From contig NZ_FONY01000007.1 in assembly GCF_900113045.1 (NCBI RefSeq), positions 66,755 to 130,754 on the forward strand: a DNA stretch of 64,000 bases, written 5' to 3'. Numbering within the stretch: position 1 is the stretch's first letter; each line of letters begins with the position of its first letter. The notes below the pieces were generated by a model. That model was not told where the DNA came from. It ran no database searches and worked only from the letters and a program-made list of their open reading frames with translations. Below, one piece after another: positions 37,371 through 45,813 of this stretch. This DNA is from Thermoflexibacter ruber (GTDB lineage Bacteria; Bacteroidota; Bacteroidia; Cytophagales; Thermoflexibacteraceae). The translations under genes and the position numbers were made by a program.

Positions 37371-38144
37371 ATGGATTTTATAAACTATTCATTATTAGAA
37401 AGCAAAAAAGAACAACTACACAAGGAATGGCATAATGCTCAACCTTTTCACTATATTGTATTCGAGGATTTTTTTACTCCCGAAGCCGCAGAACTCATTT
37501 TACAAAACTACCCTACTACCGAGCAAGACGGCTGGGATAATACGACCTATATCAATCAGCGCAACAAATTTAGCATGACTAAGTTCACTAACTCTGTTAT
37601 ACAGCAAGCATTCAACGAGTTAAATTCAGCGAAACTTCTGCAAATAGTGGAGTACATTACAGGTATTCAAAACTTAGTGCCTGATGAGAAACTCTTTGGA
37701 GGCGGTTTGCACCAATCTATCAATGGCGCATTTTTAGATGTTCACGTGGATTTTAACTATCACCCCGAAACTAAGTACCATCGCCGTATGAATATCTTGG
37801 TCTATATGAACAAAGATTGGAAAACAGAATACAACGGCTACTTAGAACTTTGGGACATGGAAGCCAAAAAACAGTTAGCTTATGTAGCCCCAAATTTCAA
37901 CCGTTGTGTTATTTTTGAAACCAATGAGATTTCGTTTCACGGACACCCTAAACCACTGAATACACCAGCAGGTATCAGTAGAAAATCCTTAGCAGCTTAT
38001 TATTATACCAAAGAGCGTCCTGAGAATGAGGTTGCTAACGACCACAATACCATTTATGTAAATACAGAAGGCACAGGTGGGCTATTGAAAAACCTGAAAT
38101 CGGGATTAAAAGCTTTGGTAGAAAGAGTAACACCTAAAAAATAA
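37371..38144 (+). CDS. 2OG-Fe(II) oxygenase superfamily protein (prolyl 4-hydroxylase-like)
   Basis: A 257-residue iron- and 2-oxoglutarate-dependent dioxygenase. The metal and cosubstrate residues are visible: His125-x-Asp127 (FLDVHVDFNYH), a distal His near 190 (ISFHGHPKPL) and Arg204 (GISRKSLAAYYY) for the oxoglutarate carboxylate. The fold region YHRRMNILVYMNKDWKTEYNGYLELWD matches the EGL9/P4Hc core of bacterial relatives, which often act on sugars or nucleotide-linked glycans in surface-polysaccharide loci. No signal peptide, so cytoplasmic. It starts 93 bases after the T9SS surface protein gene, on the same strand; a functional tie to that protein is only a guess. Substrate unknown. 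Confidence 0.82.
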   Translation: MDFINYSLLESKKEQLHKEWHNAQPFHYIVFEDFFTPEAAELILQNYPTTEQDGWDNTTYINQRNKFSMTKFTNSVIQQAFNELNSAKLLQIVEYITGIQNLVPDEKLFGGGLHQSINGAFLDVHVDFNYHPETKYHRRMNILVYMNKDWKTEYNGYLELWDMEAKKQLAYVAPNFNRCVIFETNEISFHGHPKPLNTPAGISRKSLAAYYYTKERPENEVANDHNTIYVNTEGTGGLLKNLKSGLKALVERVTPKK

Positions 38145-38232
38145 ATAATAGATTTGTGTCCACCTTATTGGGTTGCGTGCAAGTAAGTTGTATGAAAACC
38201 CGATTTTGTATCCGTATTACGCTTAAACTTTT

Positions 38233-39285
38233 TTGTTTAGATTGATAAAGTTCATGGGTTTTCTTGTGCTTTTTTTAGTTTTTTTCTTGGAATTAAAAGC
38301 TCAAGAATCTGCTACAACAAAGAAACCTACTTACTACGACACAACCTATATTCGCCAATATCGTAACAAGTGGTGCATTACGTTTATTGGCAGTAAAAGA
38401 GATTTTTTTATAAATATTACCAATCCACTTTCTTCTAAGCAAACCTTGACCTATTCTCCTAAAAATCATTATGGCTGGGGCATAGGGCTTGACTATAAAT
38501 GGTTTACCTTAGAGTTTGTAAAAAGAGTAAACCTGAATACTTCGCCTGCTCAAAACTATCTTTGGAAAAACAATTTTGGGATTCGCTTAGGGCTAACTCG
38601 CCAAAAAATATGGTTCAATTCATTTTACCAACAGTATAAGGGAATGAATGTAAACTTTGTAGGTGATTCTTTGGATAAAGTTAGTATAGCCAATCTACCT
38701 ACCTCTCGGAATGATATTTTTACCTATTCTCTGCACCTTTCGCTCAATTATGGATTCAATCACCGCAAATATTCGCAAATGGCGGCACTTTGGCAGATAG
38801 ATAGACAACTAAAAAGTGCAGGCACGGTAATAGCCGGGTTATCGAGTTTTATTTATCACATCAAGGCAGATTCTACTTTAGTCCCTACCAAACTCAATCG
38901 GTATTTTAACCGAGAGTCGCAAGTAGTGAAGTCTGTTACTAAAAAGATAGGTATAAATATAGGTTATGCTCATAATTTTATTATTCGAGAGCAGTTTTTT
39001 ATTCATTTGAGTTTTATCCCTTCTATAGCCTACCAATATAGGCGATATGATTTAGTGAAAAGCGAAGACCTCATAGCCAAAGGCTTATCACTTTCTACAG
39101 AAGCCCGCTTTATTATAGGATATAATGGGGAAAAATGGTATGGAGGCTTTGCCCTCACCAATTACTCCTTTACGGAAAATAGCCCCGTCAAAGGAGCAGG
39201 AGCAGTGCTTACTTATAACTTTTTTAGATGGTTTATTGGTTTTCGCTTCAAGCCTTTGTTTAAAACACCTATTTTGGATAGATAG
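38233..39285 (+). CDS. DUF4421 family exported protein
   Basis: A 350-residue exported protein that matches the DUF4421 pattern: after a hydrophobic signal (FMGFLVLFLVFFLELKAQES) comes PTYYDTTYIRQYRNKWCITFIGSKRDFF, then many amphipathic strands ending in aromatic residues (YGWGIGLDYKWFTLEFV, FGIRLGLTRQKIWFNSFYQQYKG, GAGAVLTYNFFRWFIGFRFKP). The layout is an outer-membrane beta-barrel. No ATG gives a fully charged signal start; TTG at 38233 or 38242, or the ATG at 38254, are all possible. Function unknown. It follows the 2OG oxygenase by 88 bases. Confidence 0.8.
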   Translation: MFRLIKFMGFLVLFLVFFLELKAQESATTKKPTYYDTTYIRQYRNKWCITFIGSKRDFFINITNPLSSKQTLTYSPKNHYGWGIGLDYKWFTLEFVKRVNLNTSPAQNYLWKNNFGIRLGLTRQKIWFNSFYQQYKGMNVNFVGDSLDKVSIANLPTSRNDIFTYSLHLSLNYGFNHRKYSQMAALWQIDRQLKSAGTVIAGLSSFIYHIKADSTLVPTKLNRYFNRESQVVKSVTKKIGINIGYAHNFIIREQFFIHLSFIPSIAYQYRRYDLVKSEDLIAKGLSLSTEARFIIGYNGEKWYGGFALTNYSFTENSPVKGAGAVLTYNFFRWFIGFRFKPLFKTPILDR

Positions 39286-39462
39286 CAACTATGATTCCTT
39301 TTTTGTAAGGTCAAAGATGCTTAGAGTGTTCATCTTAATAGAATTTACAACTTTAGGCTTAGTAACGACATGAGGTTACAATATTGCCTCTGTTGAGGTC
39401 TGTGTGCTTTTTATAAAAATCCTCAGCCAACAAACTATCTTACTAATATGGTGATATTTTAC

Positions 39463-40992
39463 CTACTTTACCTGCAAAACTCTTTCTACAGCCTTAGCAG
39501 GTTGGATAAAGTTTCCTGTTTTCTCTGTATCTTGCGTAGCTATACCAGTTTCTTTGAGTATCTGGTAAGCAGTAGAAGTATCTAAGTCAGGATAGATAGC
39601 CTTCATCAAACCTAATAAGCCAGCCACATAAGGCGTAGCCATAGAGGTTCCACTCAAAAACTTGTACTCATTTTTAGGGAAAGTAGAGTAGATATTTACT
39701 CCGGGTGCAGCGATTCCCATTTTCAAGTCTGTAATATAATTAGAAAATTCTGCTTTTTTCAATCCGTCTTCTACTGCTGACACAGCAATCACCCCTTCAG
39801 CATTAGCAGGAGAAAACTCTATGGCGTTCTCATCTGAATTTCCCGCTGCTACTACTACGACTGCTCCAGCTTTATTTGCGTATTTGATAGCTTCATTGTA
39901 GGCTTTTTGGCTTCTATCGTCTGAAGGTCCGCCCAAAGACATAGAAATTACGTCTGCCCCTTTGTCAGCCGCCTCTATGATACCACCAATTACGCTTTCT
40001 TGTGTTCCTCCACCCCAGTCATTCAGTACTTTGATACTTGTAACTTTGACAAACTCATTGGTAGGGGAGAAAGAAGCTATCCCTTTGGCATTGTTAGAAA
40101 CAGCGTTGGCAATACCTGCGCAGTGCGTGCCATGACCTACTACGTCCTCATTATAGCTATTATCAGTAGAAACAAAATTGGCATTTAGGTCTTCGTGTTC
40201 GCTATCTACCCCTGTATCCAAAATAGCAATTTTTGCTACCTTCTTTGGCTTTAAATCGTTATCTTTCAGTACTTTGTAAAGAGCGTCCATCTGCATTGCC
40301 TTAAAACTCCAAAGATTTGAAAGAGCGGGGTCATTGATACCATAGTCATTGTTGTTTCTTTTTGCTTCATATCCTTTAATTGGGGAAGTTTGTATTACTT
40401 CATTCTGCTCTACCCAATCTGCATAGCCACTTGTCATCAATCTTTGTGAAATTTCTTGGAGTTTGTCTTCATATTTTTCAGGAACGTCCAATACATAGTA
40501 ATCATCTAAGGTAGAATATTCGTTATGGCGAAGGTGAGGGAAGGCTTTGCGATAGGAAATTTGATACTCGTCAAAAAATGCTTTAAGTTCATAAATTTTT
40601 CTATCATCTCCTAAATCCATAAGTAGTTCGCCGTCTGAATCAAGTTTGACAGACGAGTTGATAGAATGATACATTTTAAGTGAAATATCAAAGACAAAAA
40701 ACTTAATTATCAAAAGTACAATCCCGAAAAGCGTGAACAACACCTTAGATTTAGTAACAAAATTGTTGAACAAAATCACCAATATCACAAAAATCGCTAC
40801 ATCTAAGGGTACTAAGAAAAGTAGTTCGAACAGTAACCCCCATTTACCGAAAACTAAGGAAATAAGGTAAGAAATTAAGGCAAGCCAGAAACCCTTGCCC
40901 ACAAAAGAGGTAGAAATGTTCCTTTCCTTAAACAAGAACCAAAGTCCTGTGAAAAGAACAAGAGCGGAGAAAGTGATAAAATGAAATATCAT
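39463..40992 (-). CDS. Membrane-anchored subtilisin-type (S8) serine peptidase
   Basis: A 509-residue protein with an unusual N-terminal membrane part: about four helices in residues 1-110 (FITFSALVLFTGLWFLF, GFWLALISYLISLVFG, LDVAIFVILVILFNNFV, VLFTLFGIVLLIIKFFVF). A linker of about 100 residues may act as inhibitor. The S8 domain begins near residue 210: catalytic Asp in IAILDTGVDSEHEDL, His in VGHGTHCAGIAN and Ser in LSGTSMATPYVAGL, so the triad is complete. The oxyanion Asn is in VVVAAGNSDENA. There is no cleaved signal peptide or T9SS tail; the protease domain is likely tethered at the inner membrane. Its target is unknown. Confidence 0.9.
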   Translation of the reverse strand: MIFHFITFSALVLFTGLWFLFKERNISTSFVGKGFWLALISYLISLVFGKWGLLFELLFLVPLDVAIFVILVILFNNFVTKSKVLFTLFGIVLLIIKFFVFDISLKMYHSINSSVKLDSDGELLMDLGDDRKIYELKAFFDEYQISYRKAFPHLRHNEYSTLDDYYVLDVPEKYEDKLQEISQRLMTSGYADWVEQNEVIQTSPIKGYEAKRNNNDYGINDPALSNLWSFKAMQMDALYKVLKDNDLKPKKVAKIAILDTGVDSEHEDLNANFVSTDNSYNEDVVGHGTHCAGIANAVSNNAKGIASFSPTNEFVKVTSIKVLNDWGGGTQESVIGGIIEAADKGADVISMSLGGPSDDRSQKAYNEAIKYANKAGAVVVVAAGNSDENAIEFSPANAEGVIAVSAVEDGLKKAEFSNYITDLKMGIAAPGVNIYSTFPKNEYKFLSGTSMATPYVAGLLGLMKAIYPDLDTSTAYQILKETGIATQDTEKTGNFIQPAKAVERVLQVK

Positions 40993-41082
40993 GTTATTTT
41001 ATGTTTAATATTTTTTGAATCTTAGCTGAATAACTAACGTATTAAAAATGACTATTCTTATTAAATGGTAAAAAAAATTAAC

Positions 41083-41295
41083 TCATAACTCATAACTCAC
41101 CACTCTTATTGGTTTTCCCCACATAAAAATTGAAAATCCTTCTTCTACTTTCTCAGCAATAACTTTGACTTGTAAACCTTCTTTTTGCAACTGGGCGGGC
41201 ATATTGGTAACGCGCCACTTGCCATTATTTCCATCTATAATTCCCCAACAACCAGTGGCAATATTTTGATAAACTACTTTTCCCTTGATTTCCAT
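41083..41295 (-). CDS. Small hypothetical protein with GCWGI motif
   Basis: A 70-residue protein: GKVVYQNIATGCWGIIDGNNGKWRVTNMPAQLQKEGLQVKVIAEKVEE then SIFMWGKPIRV. This pattern (I-x-G-x-V, GCWGI, N-x-P, EGL-x-V) is a small beta-barrel-like domain found alone or in lipoproteins in many bacteria. No signal here, so probably cytoplasmic. Its function is unknown. The last codons lie in the short direct repeats AACTCATAACTCAT, which may have moved the stop. Confidence 0.6.
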   Translation of the reverse strand: MEIKGKVVYQNIATGCWGIIDGNNGKWRVTNMPAQLQKEGLQVKVIAEKVEEGFSIFMWGKPIRVVSYEL

Positions 41296-41635
41296 ATAGT
41301 TTTAAGTATGAATATTAGTTAATTTTTAAAACTTGTAAAAGTAAGTCCAATAGTCATAATGATTTAACGCAATTTATTGAAAAATGATTTAAAAAAATCC
41401 AATTTATTCACTAACTTTTTCAAAATTAGGCATAAGGCTTAATAATTTAAGCAATTATATGAGCAAATTGAAACGTGCTTTTATTCAGTGCGGTAGGCAT
41501 GCCGGCTTGTAGTGAATAGCTTACATAAAAAAATAACTTGTTGATTCCTATTTCTAAGCCTAAAATTGTATCTTGCAAACGATTGACGTAATACAGATAG
41601 TTCAAAGATTTATCTCAACTAAAAGTTAGTAAAAT

Positions 41636-42967
41636 ATGAAGGAAAAATTGAAAATGAATGTAGAAAACTATACGCGCAGGGATTTTGTAAAAACTTCTGC
41701 TTTGGTAGCAGGTGGAATCTTGACCTTAGGGGTAGAAAAAAGTGCGTATGCGGCTGGTAATGATGTTATTAAAGTAGCCCTGATAGGTTGCGGTGGTAGA
41801 GGCACAGGGGCGGCAGTGCAGGCGTTGCGTAGCAAGCAAAACGTAAAGTTAGTAGCTATGGCTGATGCCTTCAAAGACCGTTTAGACGAAAGTTTTGCCA
41901 ATATTCAAAAGTCTTTCGGAGGCGATAAGAACAGAGTAGATGTCCCCGATGCTAATAAATTTGTAGGTTTTGATGCTTACAAAAAGGCAATTCCTTTGGC
42001 AGATGTGGTGATTTTGGCAACGCCTCCGGGCTTTAGACCTGCTCATTTTGAGGAGGCTATCAACGCAGGGAAGCACGTTTTTATGGAGAAACCCGTAGCT
42101 ACTGATGTGCCGGGAGTACGTAAAGTATTGGAAATGGCTGAGATAGCCAAGCAGAAAAAACTAAACGTAGTAGTCGGCTTGCAAAGGCATTATCAAACCA
42201 ACTATCGCGAAATGATGAAGCGTATCCAAGACGGAATGATAGGGGAAATTACCTCTGCTCAGGTATATTGGAACAATGATGGCGTGTGGGTAAAAGAACG
42301 ACAAGCGGGACAAACCGAAATGGAATACCAAATGCGTAATTGGTACTATTTCAACTGGCTGTGTGGCGACCACATCGTAGAGCAACACATTCATAACATA
42401 GATGTTGTAAACTGGGCAAAAAATGCTTACCCTATCAAAGCACAAGGTATGGGGGGAAGGCAAGTTCGCAACGGAAAAGACCATGGGGAAATTTATGACC
42501 ACCACTACGTAGAGTTCGAGTATGCTGACGGGACTATTATGAATAGCCAATGCCGACATATTCCGGGTACAATGTCCAGAGTATCAGAATTTTTACAAGG
42601 AACAAAAGGTAAAGCTACTACCAACGGTGGTACAATTATCATGGACTTGAAGGGAAATAAACTTTGGGAACACAGAGGCAAAAGCGACCCTGACCCTTAC
42701 CAACAAGAACATGACGAGCTTTTTGCGGCTATCGCCAAAGGCGAGTTCCTGTTCCAAGATGCGGAAAACGGAGCAAAAAGTACTATGACAGCTATTATGG
42801 GAAGATTAGCCACTTATTCAGGGCAAGTTATTGTTTGGGAAGAGGCTATGAAATCAGAAATCAGCCTGATGCCCAAAGAACTCTCTTGGAATGCTAAACC
42901 TTTGGTACTCCCTGATGAAAATGGATTCTATCCAATAGCCGTACCAGGTAAAAGTAAGGTGATTTAG
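41636..42967 (+). CDS. Gfo/Idh/MocA family oxidoreductase with Tat signal, second copy
   Basis: A 443-residue exported NAD(P)-dependent oxidoreductase. The Tat signal is YTRRDFVKTSALVAGGILTLG; the real start may be the ATG at 41654. The Rossmann loop is IGCGGRGTG (GxGxxG), followed by MEKPVATDVPG with the conserved EKP Lys, and a C-terminal domain with DHIVEQHIHNIDVVNWAKNAYP, where the His is at the active-site position of this family. About 30 percent of the motif residues agree by eye with the protein at 3175-4515, so they are paralogues, not a recent duplication. It stands alone; the substrate, probably a sugar derivative, is unknown. The 340-base gap upstream holds nothing that I recognise. 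Confidence 0.9.
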   Translation: MKEKLKMNVENYTRRDFVKTSALVAGGILTLGVEKSAYAAGNDVIKVALIGCGGRGTGAAVQALRSKQNVKLVAMADAFKDRLDESFANIQKSFGGDKNRVDVPDANKFVGFDAYKKAIPLADVVILATPPGFRPAHFEEAINAGKHVFMEKPVATDVPGVRKVLEMAEIAKQKKLNVVVGLQRHYQTNYREMMKRIQDGMIGEITSAQVYWNNDGVWVKERQAGQTEMEYQMRNWYYFNWLCGDHIVEQHIHNIDVVNWAKNAYPIKAQGMGGRQVRNGKDHGEIYDHHYVEFEYADGTIMNSQCRHIPGTMSRVSEFLQGTKGKATTNGGTIIMDLKGNKLWEHRGKSDPDPYQQEHDELFAAIAKGEFLFQDAENGAKSTMTAIMGRLATYSGQVIVWEEAMKSEISLMPKELSWNAKPLVLPDENGFYPIAVPGKSKVI

Positions 42968-42989
42968 AAGTTTTTTTAACCTTTTTAAA

Positions 42990-43098
42990 ATAACTCTGTA
43001 AGGAGAAATAGGCTACTTCTTGCGGAGTTATTTCACCATAAGTTATTTTAGAAATTTCTACTACTATTTTTCTAACTGAATTGAAAATTAACTCAAAC
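42990..43098. repeat. Palindromic intergenic repeat, third family member (decayed)
   Basis: The right half aligns with 17070-17145 over about 85 bases at roughly 70 percent: AGTTATTTC, the AATTTCTAC block, and the identical end TTAACTCAAAC (43088-43098). The core is altered (GAAATAGGCT, 43005-43014) and the palindromes are degraded, for example ACTCT-GTA-AGGAG at 42993-43005. The left terminal repeat is missing; the Gfo/Idh/MocA stop lies where it should be. Confidence 0.6.
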
Positions 43099-43141
43099 AA
43101 CTTCTAAGATATACCGATTGAACTAATTTTTCAGTTATTTT

Positions 43142-43594
43142 ATGCAGTTATACCTCGAAATTACAGTCCGTTACATTCACTTTATCAGCGTATTTACCAT
43201 TGTAGGTACGCTTGCCGCAGAGTGGGTATTGCTAAAAAAGGAAATGCTGCCCCAAGAGATTGCTCGTATAGGGAAAATAGATGCGCTCTATGGGCTAAGT
43301 GCCATTACACTTTTAGCCGCAGGGCTGACACTTTGGTTTTGGATAGGCAAACCTGCTGATTTTTACAGCCAAAATTGGATTTTTTGGATTAAAATAGGCT
43401 TGTTTTCTACCATAGGCATACTTTCCATTTATCCTACTGTATTTTTTATCAAAAATGGGAGAAAGACTTTGCCTAATACGCCTATCCCGATTCCCCCACT
43501 TGTCCGCCAGTTGGTTTTGATAGAACTTTTGCTTTTATTGCTTATTCCTATCTGCGCTTCTTTGATGGCAAAGGGAGTAGGTTACACTCCTTAA
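43142..43594 (+). CDS. DUF2214 family membrane protein
   Basis: A 150-residue protein with four membrane helices: YIHFISVFTIVGTLAAEWVLL, LYGLSAITLLAAGLTLWFW, FWIKIGLFSTIGILSIYP and LVLIELLLLLLIPICASLMA. Conserved charged residues sit in the loops (AEWVLLKKE, RIGKIDALYG). This matches the DUF2214 pattern. It starts 21 bases before the FAD oxidoreductase gene, giving a probable two-gene unit. Function unknown. Confidence 0.8.
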   Translation: MQLYLEITVRYIHFISVFTIVGTLAAEWVLLKKEMLPQEIARIGKIDALYGLSAITLLAAGLTLWFWIGKPADFYSQNWIFWIKIGLFSTIGILSIYPTVFFIKNGRKTLPNTPIPIPPLVRQLVLIELLLLLLIPICASLMAKGVGYTP

Positions 43595-43615
43595 ATTATT
43601 CAAAATAAAATAGTT

Positions 43616-44725
43616 ATGGAATACGATGTGCTGATTGTAGGTGGAGGTTTGGCAGGTTTAGTCAATGCTAATTTACTTGCCCAAGCAGGTTTAAAAGTTG
43701 GCTTAGTAGAAAAAAACGAGTATCCTTTCCACAGGGTTTGCGGGGAGTATGTTTCCAATGAAACCCTCCCTTTTTTGCAAAGCATTGGTTTTAATCCCTT
43801 TGACTATGGGGCGGTAGCCATCAAATACTTTTGGCTGACTTCGCCCAGAGGGAGTGAATTGAAAATGAGCTTAGACATGGGCGGTTTTGGGCTAAGCCGA
43901 TATGTGTTTGATGAAGCCTTGTATCAATTGGCATTGCAAAAAGGCACTCATTTTTTGTTGAAAACCAATGTGCTAAATATTAGAAAAGAAAATGAAATTT
44001 TTATTTGTCAAACCAGCACCAAAGGTGAAATCAAGGCAAAAATGCTTATTGCCGCTCATGGAAAACGAGCAAACTTGGACAAAGAAAGAGCTTTTTTCAA
44101 ACAGCGTTCTCCCTATATTGGGGTGAAATACCACCTTCAGACCGATTTTCCAGAAGATTGGATTGCCTTGCATAACTTCAAAGATGGTTATTGTGGCATC
44201 TCGCGAATAGAAAACGGGAAATATTGCCTTTGCTACCTGACTACGAGAGAGAACTTGAAGGAGTGCGGAACGATAGAGGAAATGCAGGATAAAATTCTGA
44301 AGCAAAACCACTTTTTGAAAGAAATCTTAGAAAAAGCCACATTTTTATACGACGCTCCCAAAGTAATTAATGAAATTTCCTTTGCTCCTAAAACTTTGAT
44401 AGAAAATGACTTACTCATGTGCGGGGATTCCGCAGGCATGATAGCTCCTCTTTGCGGAAACGGCATGGCGATGGCGATTCACTCAGCAAAAATTTTATCA
44501 AACTTATTGATTCAATACTTTGATAAGCAAGTAGATAAACTTACTTTGTTTGCAAAGTATCAATCTGAGTGGAATACACATTTTAAGTTTCGCTTAGCTT
44601 TGGGCAGAACCGTGCAACGTTTTTTTGGTAGCCCTTTACTTACCGAAGCAATGGTCAGATTTTTTAAAAATAGTAGCTTTTTAGCAAGGCAATTGGTAAA
44701 ACAAACGCATGGAGAGGTTTTTTAA
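43616..44725 (+). CDS. FAD-dependent oxidoreductase (geranylgeranyl-reductase-like)
   Basis: A 369-residue flavoprotein of the PHBH-fold family. The N-terminal FAD loop is DVLIVGGGLAGLVNANLLAQ (GxGxxG) with an Arg/Glu pair in VEKNEYPFHRVCGEYV. The second FAD motif is MCGDSAGMIAPLCGNGMAMA, with GD and the following Gly. The family includes geranylgeranyl and other prenyl reductases and hydroxylases for aryl polyenes. The C-terminal region is helical (FRLALGRTVQRFFG). No polyketide, pigment or isoprenoid genes lie nearby, so the reaction cannot be named. It probably shares a transcript with the DUF2214 gene. Confidence 0.85.
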   Translation: MEYDVLIVGGGLAGLVNANLLAQAGLKVGLVEKNEYPFHRVCGEYVSNETLPFLQSIGFNPFDYGAVAIKYFWLTSPRGSELKMSLDMGGFGLSRYVFDEALYQLALQKGTHFLLKTNVLNIRKENEIFICQTSTKGEIKAKMLIAAHGKRANLDKERAFFKQRSPYIGVKYHLQTDFPEDWIALHNFKDGYCGISRIENGKYCLCYLTTRENLKECGTIEEMQDKILKQNHFLKEILEKATFLYDAPKVINEISFAPKTLIENDLLMCGDSAGMIAPLCGNGMAMAIHSAKILSNLLIQYFDKQVDKLTLFAKYQSEWNTHFKFRLALGRTVQRFFGSPLLTEAMVRFFKNSSFLARQLVKQTHGEVF

Positions 44726-44731
44726 AGTTTT

Positions 44732-45304
44732 TTAGGTAAGCGAAATGCGTCTGGAAATTTCATCATTGATTTTTTGGAAAAGTTTGAGCGGGTGCATAGT
44801 TCGCCAATTGACCGTTTCCAAAGCCCCTCCAAAGTTGATGTAATAATCTATGTTGTATTTTTTCCACTCCTCCAAGACAAAATCCCTGAACCCAATCGCC
44901 GTAATCCACCCATCTTCTACATCGTCAAACCATTCTTCGTAGTAGCAATCGTCAGAGCCGTGAAAGTTCAGGATATTTTCTCCAATGATGATAAAATACT
45001 TAATTCCTTGCTTGGTAAGGTAATCTATCACATTGCGTTTGAGGTGCATGATGTCATTGTGCAGGGTATCGTTCCACTCACCCATCAGTTCGATGATAGC
45101 CACGTTATGCCTGTAATCGGTGTAAAGAACCTTCAGATACAGTGTTTCTGAGCCTATCTCGTCCCAGTAAGGGTGAATATAATATCCATAAATATCATTT
45201 TTGTACTCTGTAAAGTCGTAATGCTTTCCATAGAAAGGGGAACGCTTGTCATCAGCAGCAGAGTAAATACTTTCCCACCGATAAAATGGCTCTATATCGT
45301 GCAT
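44732..45304 (-). CDS. Conserved hypothetical protein
   Basis: A 190-residue soluble protein, rich in aromatic and acidic residues: HDIEPFYRWESIYSAADDKRSPFYGKHYDF at the start, YYEEWFDDVEDGWITAIGFRDFVLEEW in the middle and a helical end PLKLFQKINDEISRRI. No signal or membrane segment. I recognise it only as a type of conserved Bacteroidota hypothetical protein; possible Rossmann-like elements are seen in VAIIELMGEWNDT and KYFIIIGENILN. It is convergent with the oxidoreductase, 6 bases away. Function unknown. Confidence 0.75.
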   Translation of the reverse strand: MHDIEPFYRWESIYSAADDKRSPFYGKHYDFTEYKNDIYGYYIHPYWDEIGSETLYLKVLYTDYRHNVAIIELMGEWNDTLHNDIMHLKRNVIDYLTKQGIKYFIIIGENILNFHGSDDCYYEEWFDDVEDGWITAIGFRDFVLEEWKKYNIDYYINFGGALETVNWRTMHPLKLFQKINDEISRRISLT

Positions 45305-45339
45305 AGGTACTTTTTTCTAAAAATAATCCAAACAAAAGT

Positions 45340-45597
45340 TTACTTAGTATAGGTACTGCTCCCTATTTTCAACAAGTCCAAATCGATTCCCCCCACAATT
45401 GTTTCTACATTTCCTACTCTTTCTTTAAGTTCTTGATTTTCCGCTTCTAACTTATTAATTTTTTCCAAGAGCATCTGTTTTTCTCCTGCACCTAAGTTCT
45501 CTATTTTCATCTTTTGAATTTTCACGTAAGTACCGCAAATAATTGCAATAATCCCCGTCATAATGCCTAAAATTGGAATAAGAATGCCCATAATCAT
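45340..45597 (-). CDS. Small membrane-anchored coiled-coil protein
   Basis: An 85-residue protein. One hydrophobic segment at residues 3-25 (MGILIPILGIMTGIIAIICG) is followed by a coiled coil (MLLEKINKLEAENQELKERVGNVE) and a short tail. The layout recalls PspB-like phage-shock proteins, but the likeness is in shape and not in sequence, so I do not name it. ATG at 45597 or at 45591 can start it. It lies 35 bases upstream of the hypothetical gene on the same strand. Confidence 0.65.
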   Translation of the reverse strand: MIMGILIPILGIMTGIIAIICGTYVKIQKMKIENLGAGEKQMLLEKINKLEAENQELKERVGNVETIVGGIDLDLLKIGSSTYTK

Positions 45598-45701
45598 CTT
45601 ATTTTTATATAAAAAATTAATTTTAGGGTAAAGGTACTAAATATTTTTCACCTAATTTTGATTTTTTGGGCATGAATTTGCTGTTAAATTTGATAAAAAG
45701 T

Positions 45702-45733
45702 TGTTTTACAAATAGGTATTTTTTTTAGTTTTG
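45702..45733 (+). promoter_or_regulatory. Possible promoter for mrdA
   Basis: TTG at 45702-45704 and TAGTTTTG at 45726-45733, 21 bases apart, approximate the Bacteroidota TTTG/TAnnTTTG consensus. The upstream box lacks its first T. Confidence 0.4.
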
Positions 45734-45813
45734 CACAAAACAAAGAAGCAAGCCCGAAAAAGGAATAAAATAATTTTTTTACTTGTACGTTAGATATTTA
45801 AAATCTTTTAACC

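Noticed and set aside
41296-41635. Possible promoter TATCTTGC at 41569 before the second Gfo/Idh gene
   Set aside because: The box departs from TAnnTTTG and the nearest upstream TTG is 25 bases away.
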